DNA of 64,000 nt from Nocardia abscessus (lineage in GTDB: Bacteria; Actinomycetota; Actinomycetes; Mycobacteriales; Mycobacteriaceae): positions 248,001-312,000 of the forward strand of contig NZ_JADLQO010000003.1 in assembly GCF_015477775.1 (NCBI RefSeq), read 5' to 3'. Positions 43,638 to 53,197 of the stretch are shown here, in pieces. Every line of letters starts with the position of its first letter. The first letter of the stretch is position 1. The notes below the pieces were generated by a model. It had not been told where the DNA came from and searched no databases. It was given only the letters and a program-made list of their open reading frames with translations. A program made the position numbers and the translations under genes.

Positions 43638-46600
43638 ATGCAGGTCGTCGTGGTGAACAGGGGAGAAGTGGCGGTTCGCGTGCTGCGCACCGCCCGGGAA
43701 CGGGGTTGGCGAACCCTGGCGGTGTACACGGCCGAGGAACAGCACGCGCTGCACGTCCGTCTGGCCGACGAGGCCGTGGTGTTGCCGGGTGTCGGAGCCG
43801 CCGCCTACCTCGATGTGGCAGCCGTCGTCGCGGCGGCCGCGAAGGCGGCGCCGGGCGCACTCGTGCACCCGGGTTACGGATTCCTCAGTGAGAGCGCGGA
43901 ATTCGCACGCGCGTGCGCGGCGGCCGAGCTCGTGTTCGTCGGTCCGTCACCCGAGGCGCTCGGCGTCTTCGGCGACAAGACCGCGGCCCGCGCAGCAGCC
44001 GAGCGCGCGGGCGTCCCGGTGATTCCGGCGACCCGTCGCGGCGCGGACTTCGCCGAGGTCGAGGCCCTGCTCACCGCTCATCCCGACGGGGTGATGGTGA
44101 AGGCCACGGCGGGGGGCGGAGGGCGCGGTATGCGGGCGGTGGGCGATGCGGCATCTCTCCCGGAGGCATTCGAGCGCTGCCGCGCGGAGGCGCTGGCCGG
44201 ATTCGGTGACGCGGGGGTCTACGCGGAGGCGCTGGTCATCGACGCGCGCCACGTCGAAGTGCAGATAGTCGCGGACGGACGGGCGGCAACGGCCGTCGGT
44301 GACCGCGATTGCAGCGTGCAGCGCAGGCAGCAGAAGCTGGTCGAGGTGGCGCCCGCTCCCCAGCTGTCCGAGGCGCTGCGCGAGCGATTGCACAGTTGGG
44401 CCGTGCGGGTCGCCGAATCCGTCGGCTGTCGCGGCGTCCTCACCGTCGAGTTCCTGGTGCGCGGCGAGGACGCGTGGTTTCTCGAGGTCAATCCGCGACT
44501 GCAGGTCGAACACACCGTCACCGAAGCGGTCACGGGTATCGACCTGGTCGCCGTGCAATGCGATCTCGCCGGTGGCGCGACACTGGCCGATCTCGCGCTG
44601 CCCGCCCCCGGGACCGCACGCGGCTGCGCGGTGCAGGCGCGCCTGAACGCCGAAATCCTCACCTCGGGCGGCGATGTACTGCCCGGCACCGGCACACTGG
44701 CTCAGTTCGCTCCGCCGACCGGCAGCGGCGTGCGGGTCGACACGGCCGCGTTCGCCGGGATGCGGCAGGACGCGCGTTTCGATTCCCTGCTGGCGAAGAT
44801 CATCGCTTCCGGTCCGTCGTATCCGGCCGCGCTGCGCCGGTGCGCGGACGCGCTGGCCGAGACCGTCGTGGCCGGGGTGGACACCAATGCCGCGGTGCTG
44901 CGCGCGGTCCTGGCGGAGCTGGCCGACGGCCGCGTCGTGCCGACCACCTGGTTCGAGCGGCACATCGACGAATTGATCGTGCGTGCCACGGATTTCCCGA
45001 GCCCGGTCGCGGTTGCGCCCGTCGCGGAAGTCGCGGCGACGGCGGTGACGCTGGCGGACGACGAACAGGCGGTGCTGTCGCCGATGGGCGGCACGGTGGT
45101 CGCCATCGCCGAGCCGGGCGCGATCGTTCCCGCGGGCGGCGAGGTCGCGGTGCTGGAGGCCATGAAGATGCAGCACGTGGTGCGCGCCGAGCAGGATTTG
45201 CGGGTGCACCGCCACGTCGTGGCGCGGGGCGCGGTGGTCGATCCGCATGCGCCGCTGCTGGTCTTCGTCGCCGCCGAACACGACGGAGCGGTCCTCGACG
45301 AGGTCGCGGTCGACTTGGACGCGATACGCGCCGATCTCGCCGAGGTGTACGCCCGTCACCGTGTCGGACTGGACGAATCCCGGCCGGAGGCGGTCGCGAA
45401 GCGGCGCCGGCTCGGGCGGCGCACCGCGCGCGAGAACATCGCCGACCTGGTCGATGCGGACAGCTTCGTCGAGTACGGCGCGCTCGCGGTCGCCGCGCAA
45501 CGACTGCGCCGCAGCCAGGAGGATCTGATCGCGAACACCCCGGCGGACGGGTTGATCGCGGGCGTCGCGACCATCGATGCCGAGCGATTCGGTCCCGACC
45601 GATCTCGCGCGGTCGTGCTGTCCTACGACTACACGGTGCTGGCGGGCACCCAGGGCATGCGCAATCACGTGAAGACCGACCGCATGCTCGAACTCGCTCG
45701 TGAGCAACGGCTTCCGGTGGTCTTCTTCACCGAGGGCGGCGGAGGCAGGCCGGGCGACACCGACTACCCCGGTATCTCCGGCCTGGACGTCACCACTTTT
45801 CGCGCGATGGGCGCGCTCTCGGGGCGGGTCCCGCTGATCGGCATCGTGTCGGGGCGCTGCTTCGCGGGTAACGCGGCGCTGCTCGGCATGTGTGACGTCG
45901 TGATCGCCACTCCCGACGCGAATATCGGCATGGGCGGTCCCGCCATGATCGAGGGCGGCGGGCTCGGCGTGTACGCGCCGGAGGACATCGGGCCGGTCGA
46001 GGTGCAGCGCCGCAACGGCGTCCTGCACGTCGTCGCGGCGGACGAAGCGGACGCGGTGGCCACCGCCCGCCGCTATCTCGCCTACTTCCGAGGCGCGACC
46101 GAGGATTGGACCGCACCGGACCCGCGCCTGGCGCGGCACGTGGTCCCGGAGAACCGCTTGCGCGCATTCGACATCCGCGCCGCCATCGAGTCCGTAGCCG
46201 ATGTCGGGTCGGTACTCGAGTTGCGCCGGGACTGGGCGGTGGGGATGGTCACCGCACTGATCCGGGTGGAGGGACGGCCGTTCGGCTTGATCGCCAACAA
46301 CTGCCACCACCACGGTGGCGCGATCGACGCTCCCGCCGCGGACAAGCTCAGCATGTTCCTGCGCTTGTGCGACACCCACGGTCTGCCGATCGTCTCCTTG
46401 TGCGACACACCGGGCTTCATGGTCGGTCCGGAGGCGGAAAAGGACGGCACTGTCACGAAATTCAGCCGCCTTTTCATCGACTCGGCTGCGCTCTCGGTCC
46501 CGCTGGGAACCGTCATCGTGCGCAAGGGTTACGGTCTCGGCGCTCAGGCCATGGCCGCGGGCTCCTTCCGCTCACCCCGGTTCGTCGTCGCCTGGCCCAC

Positions 46601-46820
46601 CGGGGAGATCGGCGGCATGGGTCTCGAGGGCGCGGTCCGCTTGGGGTTCGCCAAAGAACTGGCCGCGATAGAGGATCCGGTGCAGCGGCAAGAGGCGTTC
46701 GACAACTTGGTTCAGCTCGCTTACGCCAACGGCAAGGCCCTCACCGCCGCAACCGTGCTCGAAGTCGACGACGTCATCGACCCGGCCGACACCCGCCGCT
46801 GGATACGCACCCTGCGCTGA
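43638..46820 (+). CDS. Single-chain multidomain acyl-CoA carboxylase
   Basis: 1060 residues carrying all three activities. Biotin carboxylase is about residues 1-450 (GYGFLSESAEFA, ATP-grasp TAGGGGRGMR at about 158-166, EVNPRLQVEHTVTE at about 283-296). The biotin carrier domain follows (EAMKMQHV, biotinyl Lys510). The carboxyltransferase domains run from about 590 to the end (SYDYTVLAGTQGMRNHVK, CDTPGFMVGPEAEKDG, GSFRSPRFVVAWPTGEIGGMG). This order matches the long-chain acyl-CoA carboxylases of mycobacteria. The likely reaction is ATP-dependent carboxylation of an acyl-CoA. Control is probably by the divergent TetR. Confidence 0.93.
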   Translation: MQVVVVNRGEVAVRVLRTARERGWRTLAVYTAEEQHALHVRLADEAVVLPGVGAAAYLDVAAVVAAAAKAAPGALVHPGYGFLSESAEFARACAAAELVFVGPSPEALGVFGDKTAARAAAERAGVPVIPATRRGADFAEVEALLTAHPDGVMVKATAGGGGRGMRAVGDAASLPEAFERCRAEALAGFGDAGVYAEALVIDARHVEVQIVADGRAATAVGDRDCSVQRRQQKLVEVAPAPQLSEALRERLHSWAVRVAESVGCRGVLTVEFLVRGEDAWFLEVNPRLQVEHTVTEAVTGIDLVAVQCDLAGGATLADLALPAPGTARGCAVQARLNAEILTSGGDVLPGTGTLAQFAPPTGSGVRVDTAAFAGMRQDARFDSLLAKIIASGPSYPAALRRCADALAETVVAGVDTNAAVLRAVLAELADGRVVPTTWFERHIDELIVRATDFPSPVAVAPVAEVAATAVTLADDEQAVLSPMGGTVVAIAEPGAIVPAGGEVAVLEAMKMQHVVRAEQDLRVHRHVVARGAVVDPHAPLLVFVAAEHDGAVLDEVAVDLDAIRADLAEVYARHRVGLDESRPEAVAKRRRLGRRTARENIADLVDADSFVEYGALAVAAQRLRRSQEDLIANTPADGLIAGVATIDAERFGPDRSRAVVLSYDYTVLAGTQGMRNHVKTDRMLELAREQRLPVVFFTEGGGGRPGDTDYPGISGLDVTTFRAMGALSGRVPLIGIVSGRCFAGNAALLGMCDVVIATPDANIGMGGPAMIEGGGLGVYAPEDIGPVEVQRRNGVLHVVAADEADAVATARRYLAYFRGATEDWTAPDPRLARHVVPENRLRAFDIRAAIESVADVGSVLELRRDWAVGMVTALIRVEGRPFGLIANNCHHHGGAIDAPAADKLSMFLRLCDTHGLPIVSLCDTPGFMVGPEAEKDGTVTKFSRLFIDSAALSVPLGTVIVRKGYGLGAQAMAAGSFRSPRFVVAWPTGEIGGMGLEGAVRLGFAKELAAIEDPVQRQEAFDNLVQLAYANGKALTAATVLEVDDVIDPADTRRWIRTLR

Positions 46821-46937
46821 CCCGCGACTGGTGTGGGCGTCAGGGCTTTCGAGCGACCGCGCCGCGTCACCGCGGACGTGGCCGTGGCGCACCGCCATAC
46901 TCGGCGTCGACCGATACGTGGACAACTGGAGGTGCGC

Positions 46938-47582
46938 ATGGCGCGTGAACTCGACGACCTGCCGTACGCGCGGTATCTGACCGACCTGGACGGCGGCCTC
47001 GAGGCGGAAGGCGACTACGACTGCGTCCGGGTGGACGGCGGCGAACTGGACGACCTCGACCTCCGGCACGCGCGATTCAGCGAGTCGGTGTTCACGACGG
47101 TCGGGTTCACCCGGGGGAGCCTGCGCTACAGCCGGTTCGCCGACGTGTGGCTCCGCCACGTGCGCTGGGTGGGCACCGAACTGGCCGACACGGTATGGCT
47201 CGACGGCGAGGTGGTGTCGGGGGCGATGTCCGGTGTCGACTTCGCGGGCGCGAACCTGCGACGGGTCCGGTTCGAAGGCTGCAAGTTCGACTCGGTCAAC
47301 TTCCGCGGGGCCCAGCTGCGCGAGGTGTCCTTCATCGACTGTGTGCTGCGCGATTGCGATTTCGCCGACGCCGCGCTGACCGACATCACGGTGCCCGGCT
47401 CGGCGCTGGTCCGGCTGTCGTTGCGCAAGGCCCGGCTGGCGAAGGCGGACCTGCGCGGTGCGACCGCGCTCGACTTCACCGATGGGCTCGACAGCCTGCG
47501 CGGCGCGACGATCACCACGCTGCAGCTGATGGATCTCGCGCCCGCCTTCGCGCGCTCCGTCGGCATCACCGTGCGGGATTGA
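46938..47582 (+). CDS. Pentapeptide-repeat protein
   Basis: 214 residues dominated by A(D/N)LxxxxF-type pentapeptides: LDDLDLRHARFSESVFTTVG, MSGVDFAGANLRRVRFEGCK, FRGAQLREVSFIDC, CDFADAALTDI. Such sequences fold into a right-handed beta helix; some members mimic DNA and bind gyrase (MfpA/Qnr type). The N-terminal part is less regular, so that role is unproven. The ATG has GGAGGTG upstream. Confidence 0.85.
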   Translation: MARELDDLPYARYLTDLDGGLEAEGDYDCVRVDGGELDDLDLRHARFSESVFTTVGFTRGSLRYSRFADVWLRHVRWVGTELADTVWLDGEVVSGAMSGVDFAGANLRRVRFEGCKFDSVNFRGAQLREVSFIDCVLRDCDFADAALTDITVPGSALVRLSLRKARLAKADLRGATALDFTDGLDSLRGATITTLQLMDLAPAFARSVGITVRD

Positions 47583-47769
47583 ACCCGGCCGCGGCGTTCT
47601 CTGGTGAACGGCTTTCCGGCCAGGACAGCCGGCACCACCCACGGGCTCGAAAAGGACTGTGCGCCAGCGGCTGCCGGAACGCCATTTCGGCGAAGCGCCG
47701 ATGCGCCGGACACCTGATTGATACATTGCGCCGACACCGCGCAGTACCGCTTCATCGAGGATGCGAGCC

Positions 47770-48810
47770 ATGGTCGATCGGGATTCCCTCCGCAGCACCG
47801 TCGGCGTGCGCGCTCTGGTGCGCATCGCCGGAGAGCGGGGCATGGCGCCCGCGGAGTGCCTGGCCGGTACGGCGCTGGCGCCTGCCGAACTGGGTGACCC
47901 ATCCGCCGAGATCACCGCGCACGACGAATTGCGGATCGTGCACACGGTGCTCGGCCGCTTCGGCGACGAGCCGGGGCTCGGCCTCGCCGCGGCGGTCCGC
48001 CACCATCTGCGCTCGCGTGGGCCGTGGGGACTCGCGCTGCTGGGCAGCCGGACCCTGCGCGAGCTGATCGAGGTGGGGCTGCGCTGTGTTGGTCGCACGG
48101 TGCCGTTCGGGCGGTTGACGGTCGAGGAAGCCGACGGCGAAGCGCGCCTGGTGTTCCAGGACGCCGACATCCCGGCGGGCATGCGGGCGTTCTTCGCCGA
48201 AGCGACGCTGGCGGGACTGCCCGCCTTCGATCGAGAGCTGTTCTCCATCGGCGTCCCGGTGCGGCGGGTAAGTTTCCGGCACGCGTCCCCACGCGACATC
48301 ACGCGCTATCGCGACATCTTCGGCGTCGTGCCGGTCTTCGGTGCGCCGGTGAGCGCGGTGGTCTTCGACCGCGGGACGCTGGACCTGCCGCTGCCCCCGG
48401 CGAACGACACCGCGCGGGACAACTGCGGGCAACTGTGCCGCGACCTGCTCGACCGGCGCCGGGCGCGCACCGGCGTCGCGGCGTCGGTACGCGACCGCCT
48501 GGTGCGCACTCCCGGTGAGATCCCCGACCAGGCGACGGTCGCCCTGGGGCTGTACATGAGCTCGCGCACCCTCTCGCGGCGACTGCACGAGGAGGGGACA
48601 TCGTTCCGGGCGCTGCTGGACGAGGTGCGCAAGACCATGTCGGAGGTGTTGCTCGCGCACACCGACATGACCACCGAACAGGTCGCCGCCCGGCTCGGCT
48701 ACGCGGAGGCGGCCTCCTTCATCCGCGCTTTCCGCCGCTGGCAGGGCTGCCCGCCGCAGACGTTCCGCTCCCGGGGCAGGCAGTCGCATCGCACACCCGA
48801 ATTGGTCTGA
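47770..48810 (+). CDS. AraC-family regulator with N-terminal arabinose-binding-like domain
   Basis: 346 residues. The N-terminal half matches the Arabinose_bd-type sensor of VirS/OruR-like regulators (ECLAGTALAPAELGDPSAEI, FGDEPGLGLAAAVRHHL, YRDIFGVVPVFGAPVSAVVF). The C-terminal AraC HTH pair reads VALGLYMSSRTLSRRLHEEG and MTTEQVAARLGYAEAASFIRAFRRW. The ATG at 47770 has GAGG nine bases upstream. Such regulators often control lipid or aromatic degradation genes; its target is not clear. Confidence 0.9.
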   Translation: MVDRDSLRSTVGVRALVRIAGERGMAPAECLAGTALAPAELGDPSAEITAHDELRIVHTVLGRFGDEPGLGLAAAVRHHLRSRGPWGLALLGSRTLRELIEVGLRCVGRTVPFGRLTVEEADGEARLVFQDADIPAGMRAFFAEATLAGLPAFDRELFSIGVPVRRVSFRHASPRDITRYRDIFGVVPVFGAPVSAVVFDRGTLDLPLPPANDTARDNCGQLCRDLLDRRRARTGVAASVRDRLVRTPGEIPDQATVALGLYMSSRTLSRRLHEEGTSFRALLDEVRKTMSEVLLAHTDMTTEQVAARLGYAEAASFIRAFRRWQGCPPQTFRSRGRQSHRTPELV

Positions 48811-48987
48811 GCGTCATCGGCTCCGGTCGGGCGGGCCATCCGGCGCGACCCGGCCTTTCCGCGCCGGTGCGGGCAGACCGTCCGCTATCGTGCGGGCGGG
48901 TCGATCCAGTACTGGGATCAGAGGGCGGGGACGCTCCCGTACTATCGCGATCGGAGTCGGCCTGCCGGGGAGATGAAGGAGGAGGGT

Positions 48988-49095
48988 GTGGAAGTTCGCA
49001 CCAGCAACGAGCCACTGTGGTTACGGTTGGGCCAACGACTTCCGGAGCATACCGTGGGCGCCACGGCGCCGTCGGCCGAGGAAACCGTCCGATGA
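48988..49095 (+). CDS. Small ORF translationally coupled to the PP2C gene
   Basis: 35 codons from GTG 48988, with AGGAGGA just upstream, or 40 from ATG 48973. It reads VEVRTSNEPLWLRLGQRLP and ends SAEETVR. Its TGA overlaps the PP2C ATG in the ATGA form seen in operons. It has no recognised domain. It is either a short leader gene that couples translation, or the surviving end of a lost upstream gene. The PP2C gene has no other obvious ribosome-binding site. Confidence 0.5.
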   Translation: MEVRTSNEPLWLRLGQRLPEHTVGATAPSAEETVR

Positions 49096-50117
49096 GCGAG
49101 GAGGGCGCCGACCTACGCTGCGCGGGATGCTCGGCGGTCGGACTCGACAGCCGCCGGTGCGCGTCTTGTGATCTCGAACTCGGTTACCGGTACGTGGCGC
49201 TGCCCGGGAACGATCCGGCGCCGTGCGCCGACTGCGGGGGAGACCGGTTCCACGACGACGGCCGCTGTGCGCAGTGTGGCCGGTCCCGGACGATGCCGGA
49301 TCGCTTCGACACCGATCTGGGCGCGGTCGCGGTGCTCACCGATCGTGGCATCGCCCACGCGCGCAACGAGGATGCCGTCGCCGCCGGGGTGCTCGAAGCC
49401 GTGGTGCCCGGAGTGCCGACGACCGTCGTGATCGCGGTGAGCGACGGCGTGTCGACCTCGTCGCGACCGCAGGTGGCCTCCGGTGCGGCGGTCCGGGCAG
49501 GCGTCGGCGCCACCGCCGCCGCGCTCGCCGCCGGACAGCCCGCGGCCGAGGCGATCATGACCGGGCTCGCGGCCGCGGCGCAGGCTGTCCGCGAGGTCGA
49601 CGTTCCCGACGGTCCCGCGCCGTCGTGCACCTACGTGTGCGCCATCGTGTCGCACAACGGCGCCGAGACCGACGTCACCGTGGCCAACGTCGGGGACAGC
49701 CGGGCGTATTGGCTGCCCGCCGACCGCGGCGGCGAGCCCGCCCAACGGTTGACCGTGGACGACTCGTGGGCGCAGGCGCTGGTCGACGCCGGTGCGATGG
49801 ACGAGCGCGCCGCGATGGCCGACCCGAGGGCGCACACGCTGATCCGCTGGCTCGGCGCGGACAGCCCGGCGAAGCCATGGGCGGACAACTGCGTGCGGAC
49901 GGTGCGCGTCTCGGGACCGGGCATGCTGCTGCTGTGCTCCGACGGACTGTGGAACTATGCGCCCGCCCCGTCCGCGCTGGCCGAGCAGATGGCGGGTGCG
50001 GCTCCCGCGGCGGCGGCCGCCGCGCTCGCGGAGTTCGCCTTGCGTTGCGGCGGCGGTGACAACATCACGGTCGCGCTGGCGCCCGTCCCGTGGGAGGCGC
50101 GTTCAGCGGTTCCATAG
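49092..50117 (+). CDS. PP2C-type Ser/Thr phosphatase with N-terminal zinc ribbons
   Basis: 341 residues. The N-terminus has two Cys-rich knuckles (LRCAGC...RRCASCDLE and PCADCGGDRFHDDGRCAQCG). The PP2C domain follows with RNEDAV, VSDGVSTSS, VANVGDSRAYWL, CSDGLWNY and GGDNITVAL carrying the metal-binding Asp residues. It would reverse Ser/Thr phosphorylation; related genes often sit beside kinase and VWA genes, which are absent here. The start overlaps the small upstream ORF. Confidence 0.9.
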   Translation: MSEEGADLRCAGCSAVGLDSRRCASCDLELGYRYVALPGNDPAPCADCGGDRFHDDGRCAQCGRSRTMPDRFDTDLGAVAVLTDRGIAHARNEDAVAAGVLEAVVPGVPTTVVIAVSDGVSTSSRPQVASGAAVRAGVGATAAALAAGQPAAEAIMTGLAAAAQAVREVDVPDGPAPSCTYVCAIVSHNGAETDVTVANVGDSRAYWLPADRGGEPAQRLTVDDSWAQALVDAGAMDERAAMADPRAHTLIRWLGADSPAKPWADNCVRTVRVSGPGMLLLCSDGLWNYAPAPSALAEQMAGAAPAAAAAALAEFALRCGGGDNITVALAPVPWEARSAVP

Positions 50118-50144
50118 ACAGCCATGTTCATGGTTGCGTATGGT
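50115..50144 (+). promoter_or_regulatory. Promoter of the SDR gene (probably leaderless)
   Basis: TAGACA (50115-50120), an 18-base spacer and TATGGT (50139-50144) form a good housekeeping-type promoter. Eight bases separate the -10 from the ATG at 50153, so transcription would begin at about the start codon. Confidence 0.5.
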
Positions 50145-50152
50145 CGTCGACT

Positions 50153-51013
50153 ATGACGAAGTTCGCCGGCAAAACCTGCCTGATCACCGGCGCGGCCAGC
50201 GGTCTCGGTCGCAGCACGGCGCTCGCGGCCGCGGCCAAGGGCGCCGCGCTCGTGCTGACCGATATCGCCGCCGAGGGTCTGGCACGGACCGCCGCCGAGG
50301 CGCGCGCCGCCGGCGCGACCGTCCACCTGGCCACGGCGGCCGACGTCAGTGACTACGACCAGGTCGTCGCGCTCGCGGCCGAGGCACACGACGCGGTCGG
50401 CAGCGTCGACATCGTCATGAACGTGGCGGGTATCGCCACCTGGGGCACCGTCGACCGGCTGACCCACAGCCAGTGGCGGCGCACCATCGATATCGACCTC
50501 ATGGGCCCGATCCACGTGATCGAAGCGTTCGTTCCGCCGATGATCGCGGCCGGACGGGGCGGCCACGTGGTGAACGTGTCCTCGGCCGCGGGCTTGTTCG
50601 GGTTGCCATGGCACGCCCCCTACAGCGCGAGCAAGTTCGGCCTGCGCGGAGTGTCGGAGGTGCTGCGCTTCGATCTCGCGCGCCACCGAATCGGCGTCAG
50701 CCTGGTGTGCCCGGGTGCGATGGCCACGCCGATGGTCGACAGCGTCGACATCGCGGGCGTCGATCGCACGGCCGAGGCGGTACAGCGTGGCATCGCGCTG
50801 TTCATGCGGCACGCGGTCACCCCGGAGGCCGCGGCCCGATCGATCGTGCGCGGCGTGGAGCGCAACCGCTACCTGGTCTTCACCTCGCCCGACATCCGCG
50901 TCGGCTTCTGGGCGCAGCGGTACTTCCCGCCCGCCTACAACGCCGCGATGCGCGGGTTGAACTGGGCGATGAACCGCTATGTCCAGGAGAAGGCAGGCGC
51001 CGCCGCGAGCTGA
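50153..51013 (+). CDS. SDR-family oxidoreductase
   Basis: 286 residues. Cofactor motif TGAASGLG, NVAG, and catalytic Ser/YSASK (VNVSSAAGLFGLPWHAPYSASK) are visible. The C-terminal extension (FWAQRYFPPAYNAAMRGLNW) is typical of the mycobacterial SDRs with short membrane-associated tails. Substrate unknown. No ribosome-binding site is seen and the promoter elements directly precede the ATG, consistent with a leaderless mRNA. Confidence 0.9.
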   Translation: MTKFAGKTCLITGAASGLGRSTALAAAAKGAALVLTDIAAEGLARTAAEARAAGATVHLATAADVSDYDQVVALAAEAHDAVGSVDIVMNVAGIATWGTVDRLTHSQWRRTIDIDLMGPIHVIEAFVPPMIAAGRGGHVVNVSSAAGLFGLPWHAPYSASKFGLRGVSEVLRFDLARHRIGVSLVCPGAMATPMVDSVDIAGVDRTAEAVQRGIALFMRHAVTPEAAARSIVRGVERNRYLVFTSPDIRVGFWAQRYFPPAYNAAMRGLNWAMNRYVQEKAGAAAS

Positions 51014-51080
51014 GCGCAGCGGGCCACCGAAGTGGCCGCGCCCGAGCGGAAACCATTGGACGCCGCCGTGCGCGCTCGTC

Positions 51081-51620
51081 ATGATCGACGCCATGACATC
51101 GGCTGTCTACCTGGTCACCGGCATTCAGGCCGCGGGTAAATCCACCGTCGCCCAGGCGCTGGCCGAACGGCTGCCGCGCTCGGCGCACGTGCGCGGAGAC
51201 GTGTTCCGCCGATTCGTGGTGCAGGGCCGCGCGGAGATGAGCGCCGTCCCCTCCGCCGACGCGATCGCCCAGCTGCGGTTGCGGCATCGGTTGGCCGCCG
51301 CTACCGCCGACGCGTATGCCGAGGCCGGGTTCACGGCGGTTCTGCAAGACGTCGTCCTCGGCGAATTCCTGCCATGGACGGCGGATCTGATTCGCACCCG
51401 GCCGCTCTATGTCGTCGTGCTGGCGCCGCGCCCCGAGGTGGTCGCCGCACGCGAGGCCGGGCGCGGCAAAGACGCCTACGACGAATTCACCATCGCGGCC
51501 CTGGACAGTGTGCTGCGCGAGAACACGCCCCGAATCGGTCTGTGGCTCGACACCTCGGAGCTGACGGTGGAGCAGACGATCGATCGGATTCTCACCGACG
51601 CCGAGCCAGTGCGGGGCTGA
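51081..51620 (+). CDS. P-loop phosphotransferase / AAA-type kinase
   Basis: 179 residues. A Walker A motif GIQAAGKST is near the N-terminus; a Lid and base-binding region follow. The overall pattern (VYLVTGIQAAGKSTVAQALA, HVRGDVFRRF) resembles chloramphenicol-phosphotransferase-like and adenylate-kinase-like small-molecule kinases. The substrate is unknown. Two in-frame ATGs (51081, 51093) are possible and neither has a good ribosome-binding site. It converges on the FAD/Rieske gene. Confidence 0.78.
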   Translation: MIDAMTSAVYLVTGIQAAGKSTVAQALAERLPRSAHVRGDVFRRFVVQGRAEMSAVPSADAIAQLRLRHRLAAATADAYAEAGFTAVLQDVVLGEFLPWTADLIRTRPLYVVVLAPRPEVVAAREAGRGKDAYDEFTIAALDSVLRENTPRIGLWLDTSELTVEQTIDRILTDAEPVRG

Positions 51621-51639
51621 AGCCCCGGTCGCCGTGCGC

Positions 51640-53145
51640 TCACTGGGAATCGCGCGGCACTTGAAGGGGAGTGAGCGAGCTGGTGGCCGGGCCTTCGAGC
51701 AGCGTGCCGTCGGCGGCGAAGCGCGAACCGTGCAGCGGGCAGTCCCAGGTGCGTTCGGCATCGTTCCAGTTGAGGATGCCGTACAGGTGCGGGCAGACGG
51801 CGGAGACCCGGTTGGTGACGCCGTCCACCGTGCACACGGCGGTCGGATGCAGGCCTTCGCGCAGTACCGTGCCACAGCCTTCGGCCGGAGCGACGCCGTC
51901 GCGGTGCGTCGCGACGCGCAACCAGCCCGCCGAAAGCTGTTGCGCCACCGCGCTGTTGGTCTTCGTCACCGCGGGCAGCGCCTTGAGTTCGTCCGGGCGC
52001 CAGCTGGCCAGTGCGCCCGCCCAGCGCGGCGGCGCTCCGGTGAGCCGTCCGGCCAGCGCGATGGCCGCGGCCACACCATTGGTCAGCCCCCATTTGGCGT
52101 AGCCGGTGGCCAGCTGGATCTCGTGCTGCCCGGGCAGCAGCGGACCCACGTAGGGTAGTTCGGCGACCGGCGAGTAGTCCTGGGCGGACCAGCGGTGCGT
52201 CGGCTCGGCGCTGGGGAACCAGGTTCGCGCCCAGTGCACCAGGTCCTCCACTTTCTCGCGGGTCGATCCGCCGCGGCCGACGACGTGGCCGTTGCCACCG
52301 ACCAGCAAGAGTTCTCCGTCCGGCCCCTCCGCGCGACGCAGGGAGCGGGTGGGGCTGCCCGCACTGATGTACATATCGCGCGGAATCGGCTCGTCCACGG
52401 TGAACGCCGCCAGATAGGAGCGTTGCGGAACGAGGCGGGCGAAGAACCCGCCGCGATCGAGGATCGGTGTGCCGGTGGCCAGCACCACACGGCGCGCGCC
52501 GAGGTCGCCGTGTTCGGTCGACACGACGAGGTCACCCTGCGCGCCGTGATGCACGCCGCTCACCAGGGTGGATTCGTAGATCGGCGCGCCGTGCGCCTCC
52601 ACATCGGCCGCGAGCGCGGCCAGCAGCGCCATCGGGTCGAGCTGCGCCTGATCGGCCAAGCGGACCGCGCCGTGCGCGGGGAACGGCACCTCCAGATCGC
52701 GGAGCAGTTCGGTGGGCAGTCCCGCCTTCTGGGTGGCGGCGTACTCGGCGCGCACGGCCGACATCTCGTCTTCGTTCTGCGCGTAGGTCAACGCGGCTAC
52801 GCGATCGACCGCGACGCCGTGTGCGGCGCAGAAACGCAGCAGCCATTCCTGCCCTTCCCGATTCGCCGCCACATAGTCGCGCAGGACGTCGTCGGAATGG
52901 TGCCGGGCGATCTGCTGGGCCCGAGTCCCTTGCAGCAGACTGATTTTGCCGGTGGTAGCGCCGGTCGTCCCCGCCCCGACGCGCCTGCCTTCGACGACGG
53001 CGACCTCCACGCCGTGCTCGACCAGCAGCAGCGCGGTCACCAGTCCGGTGAGCCCACCGCCGATCACCACCGTGTCGAAGCGCGATCCCGGCGTCAACCG
53101 CAACCGCGCCGGGACCTGCGCTTCGTGCAACCATAGGGACGTCAT
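51640..53145 (-). CDS. FAD-dependent oxidoreductase with C-terminal Rieske domain
   Basis: 501 residues. The N-terminal DAO domain has the FAD motif VVIGGGLTGLVTALLL and ends with the region PYVGPLLPGQHEIQLATGYAKWGLTNG. The C-terminal Rieske [2Fe-2S] domain has CPHLYGILNWNDAERTWDCPLHG (CxH and CxxH ligands). This FAD-Rieske fusion resembles bacterial proteins annotated as oxidoreductases of unknown substrate. It starts with an ATG at 53145 and is separated from the glycosyltransferase gene by 52 bases on the same strand. Confidence 0.88.
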   Translation of the reverse strand: MTSLWLHEAQVPARLRLTPGSRFDTVVIGGGLTGLVTALLLVEHGVEVAVVEGRRVGAGTTGATTGKISLLQGTRAQQIARHHSDDVLRDYVAANREGQEWLLRFCAAHGVAVDRVAALTYAQNEDEMSAVRAEYAATQKAGLPTELLRDLEVPFPAHGAVRLADQAQLDPMALLAALAADVEAHGAPIYESTLVSGVHHGAQGDLVVSTEHGDLGARRVVLATGTPILDRGGFFARLVPQRSYLAAFTVDEPIPRDMYISAGSPTRSLRRAEGPDGELLLVGGNGHVVGRGGSTREKVEDLVHWARTWFPSAEPTHRWSAQDYSPVAELPYVGPLLPGQHEIQLATGYAKWGLTNGVAAAIALAGRLTGAPPRWAGALASWRPDELKALPAVTKTNSAVAQQLSAGWLRVATHRDGVAPAEGCGTVLREGLHPTAVCTVDGVTNRVSAVCPHLYGILNWNDAERTWDCPLHGSRFAADGTLLEGPATSSLTPLQVPRDSQ

Positions 53146-53197
53146 AAGCCCGAGATAGCCGGTCTCGACGAGGTGAAACGCCCGTGCCGCATCCTCG

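Noticed and set aside
43947..46379. 810-codon minus-strand open frame
   Set aside because: Antisense shadow of the acyl-CoA carboxylase gene, whose domains are unmistakable on the plus strand.
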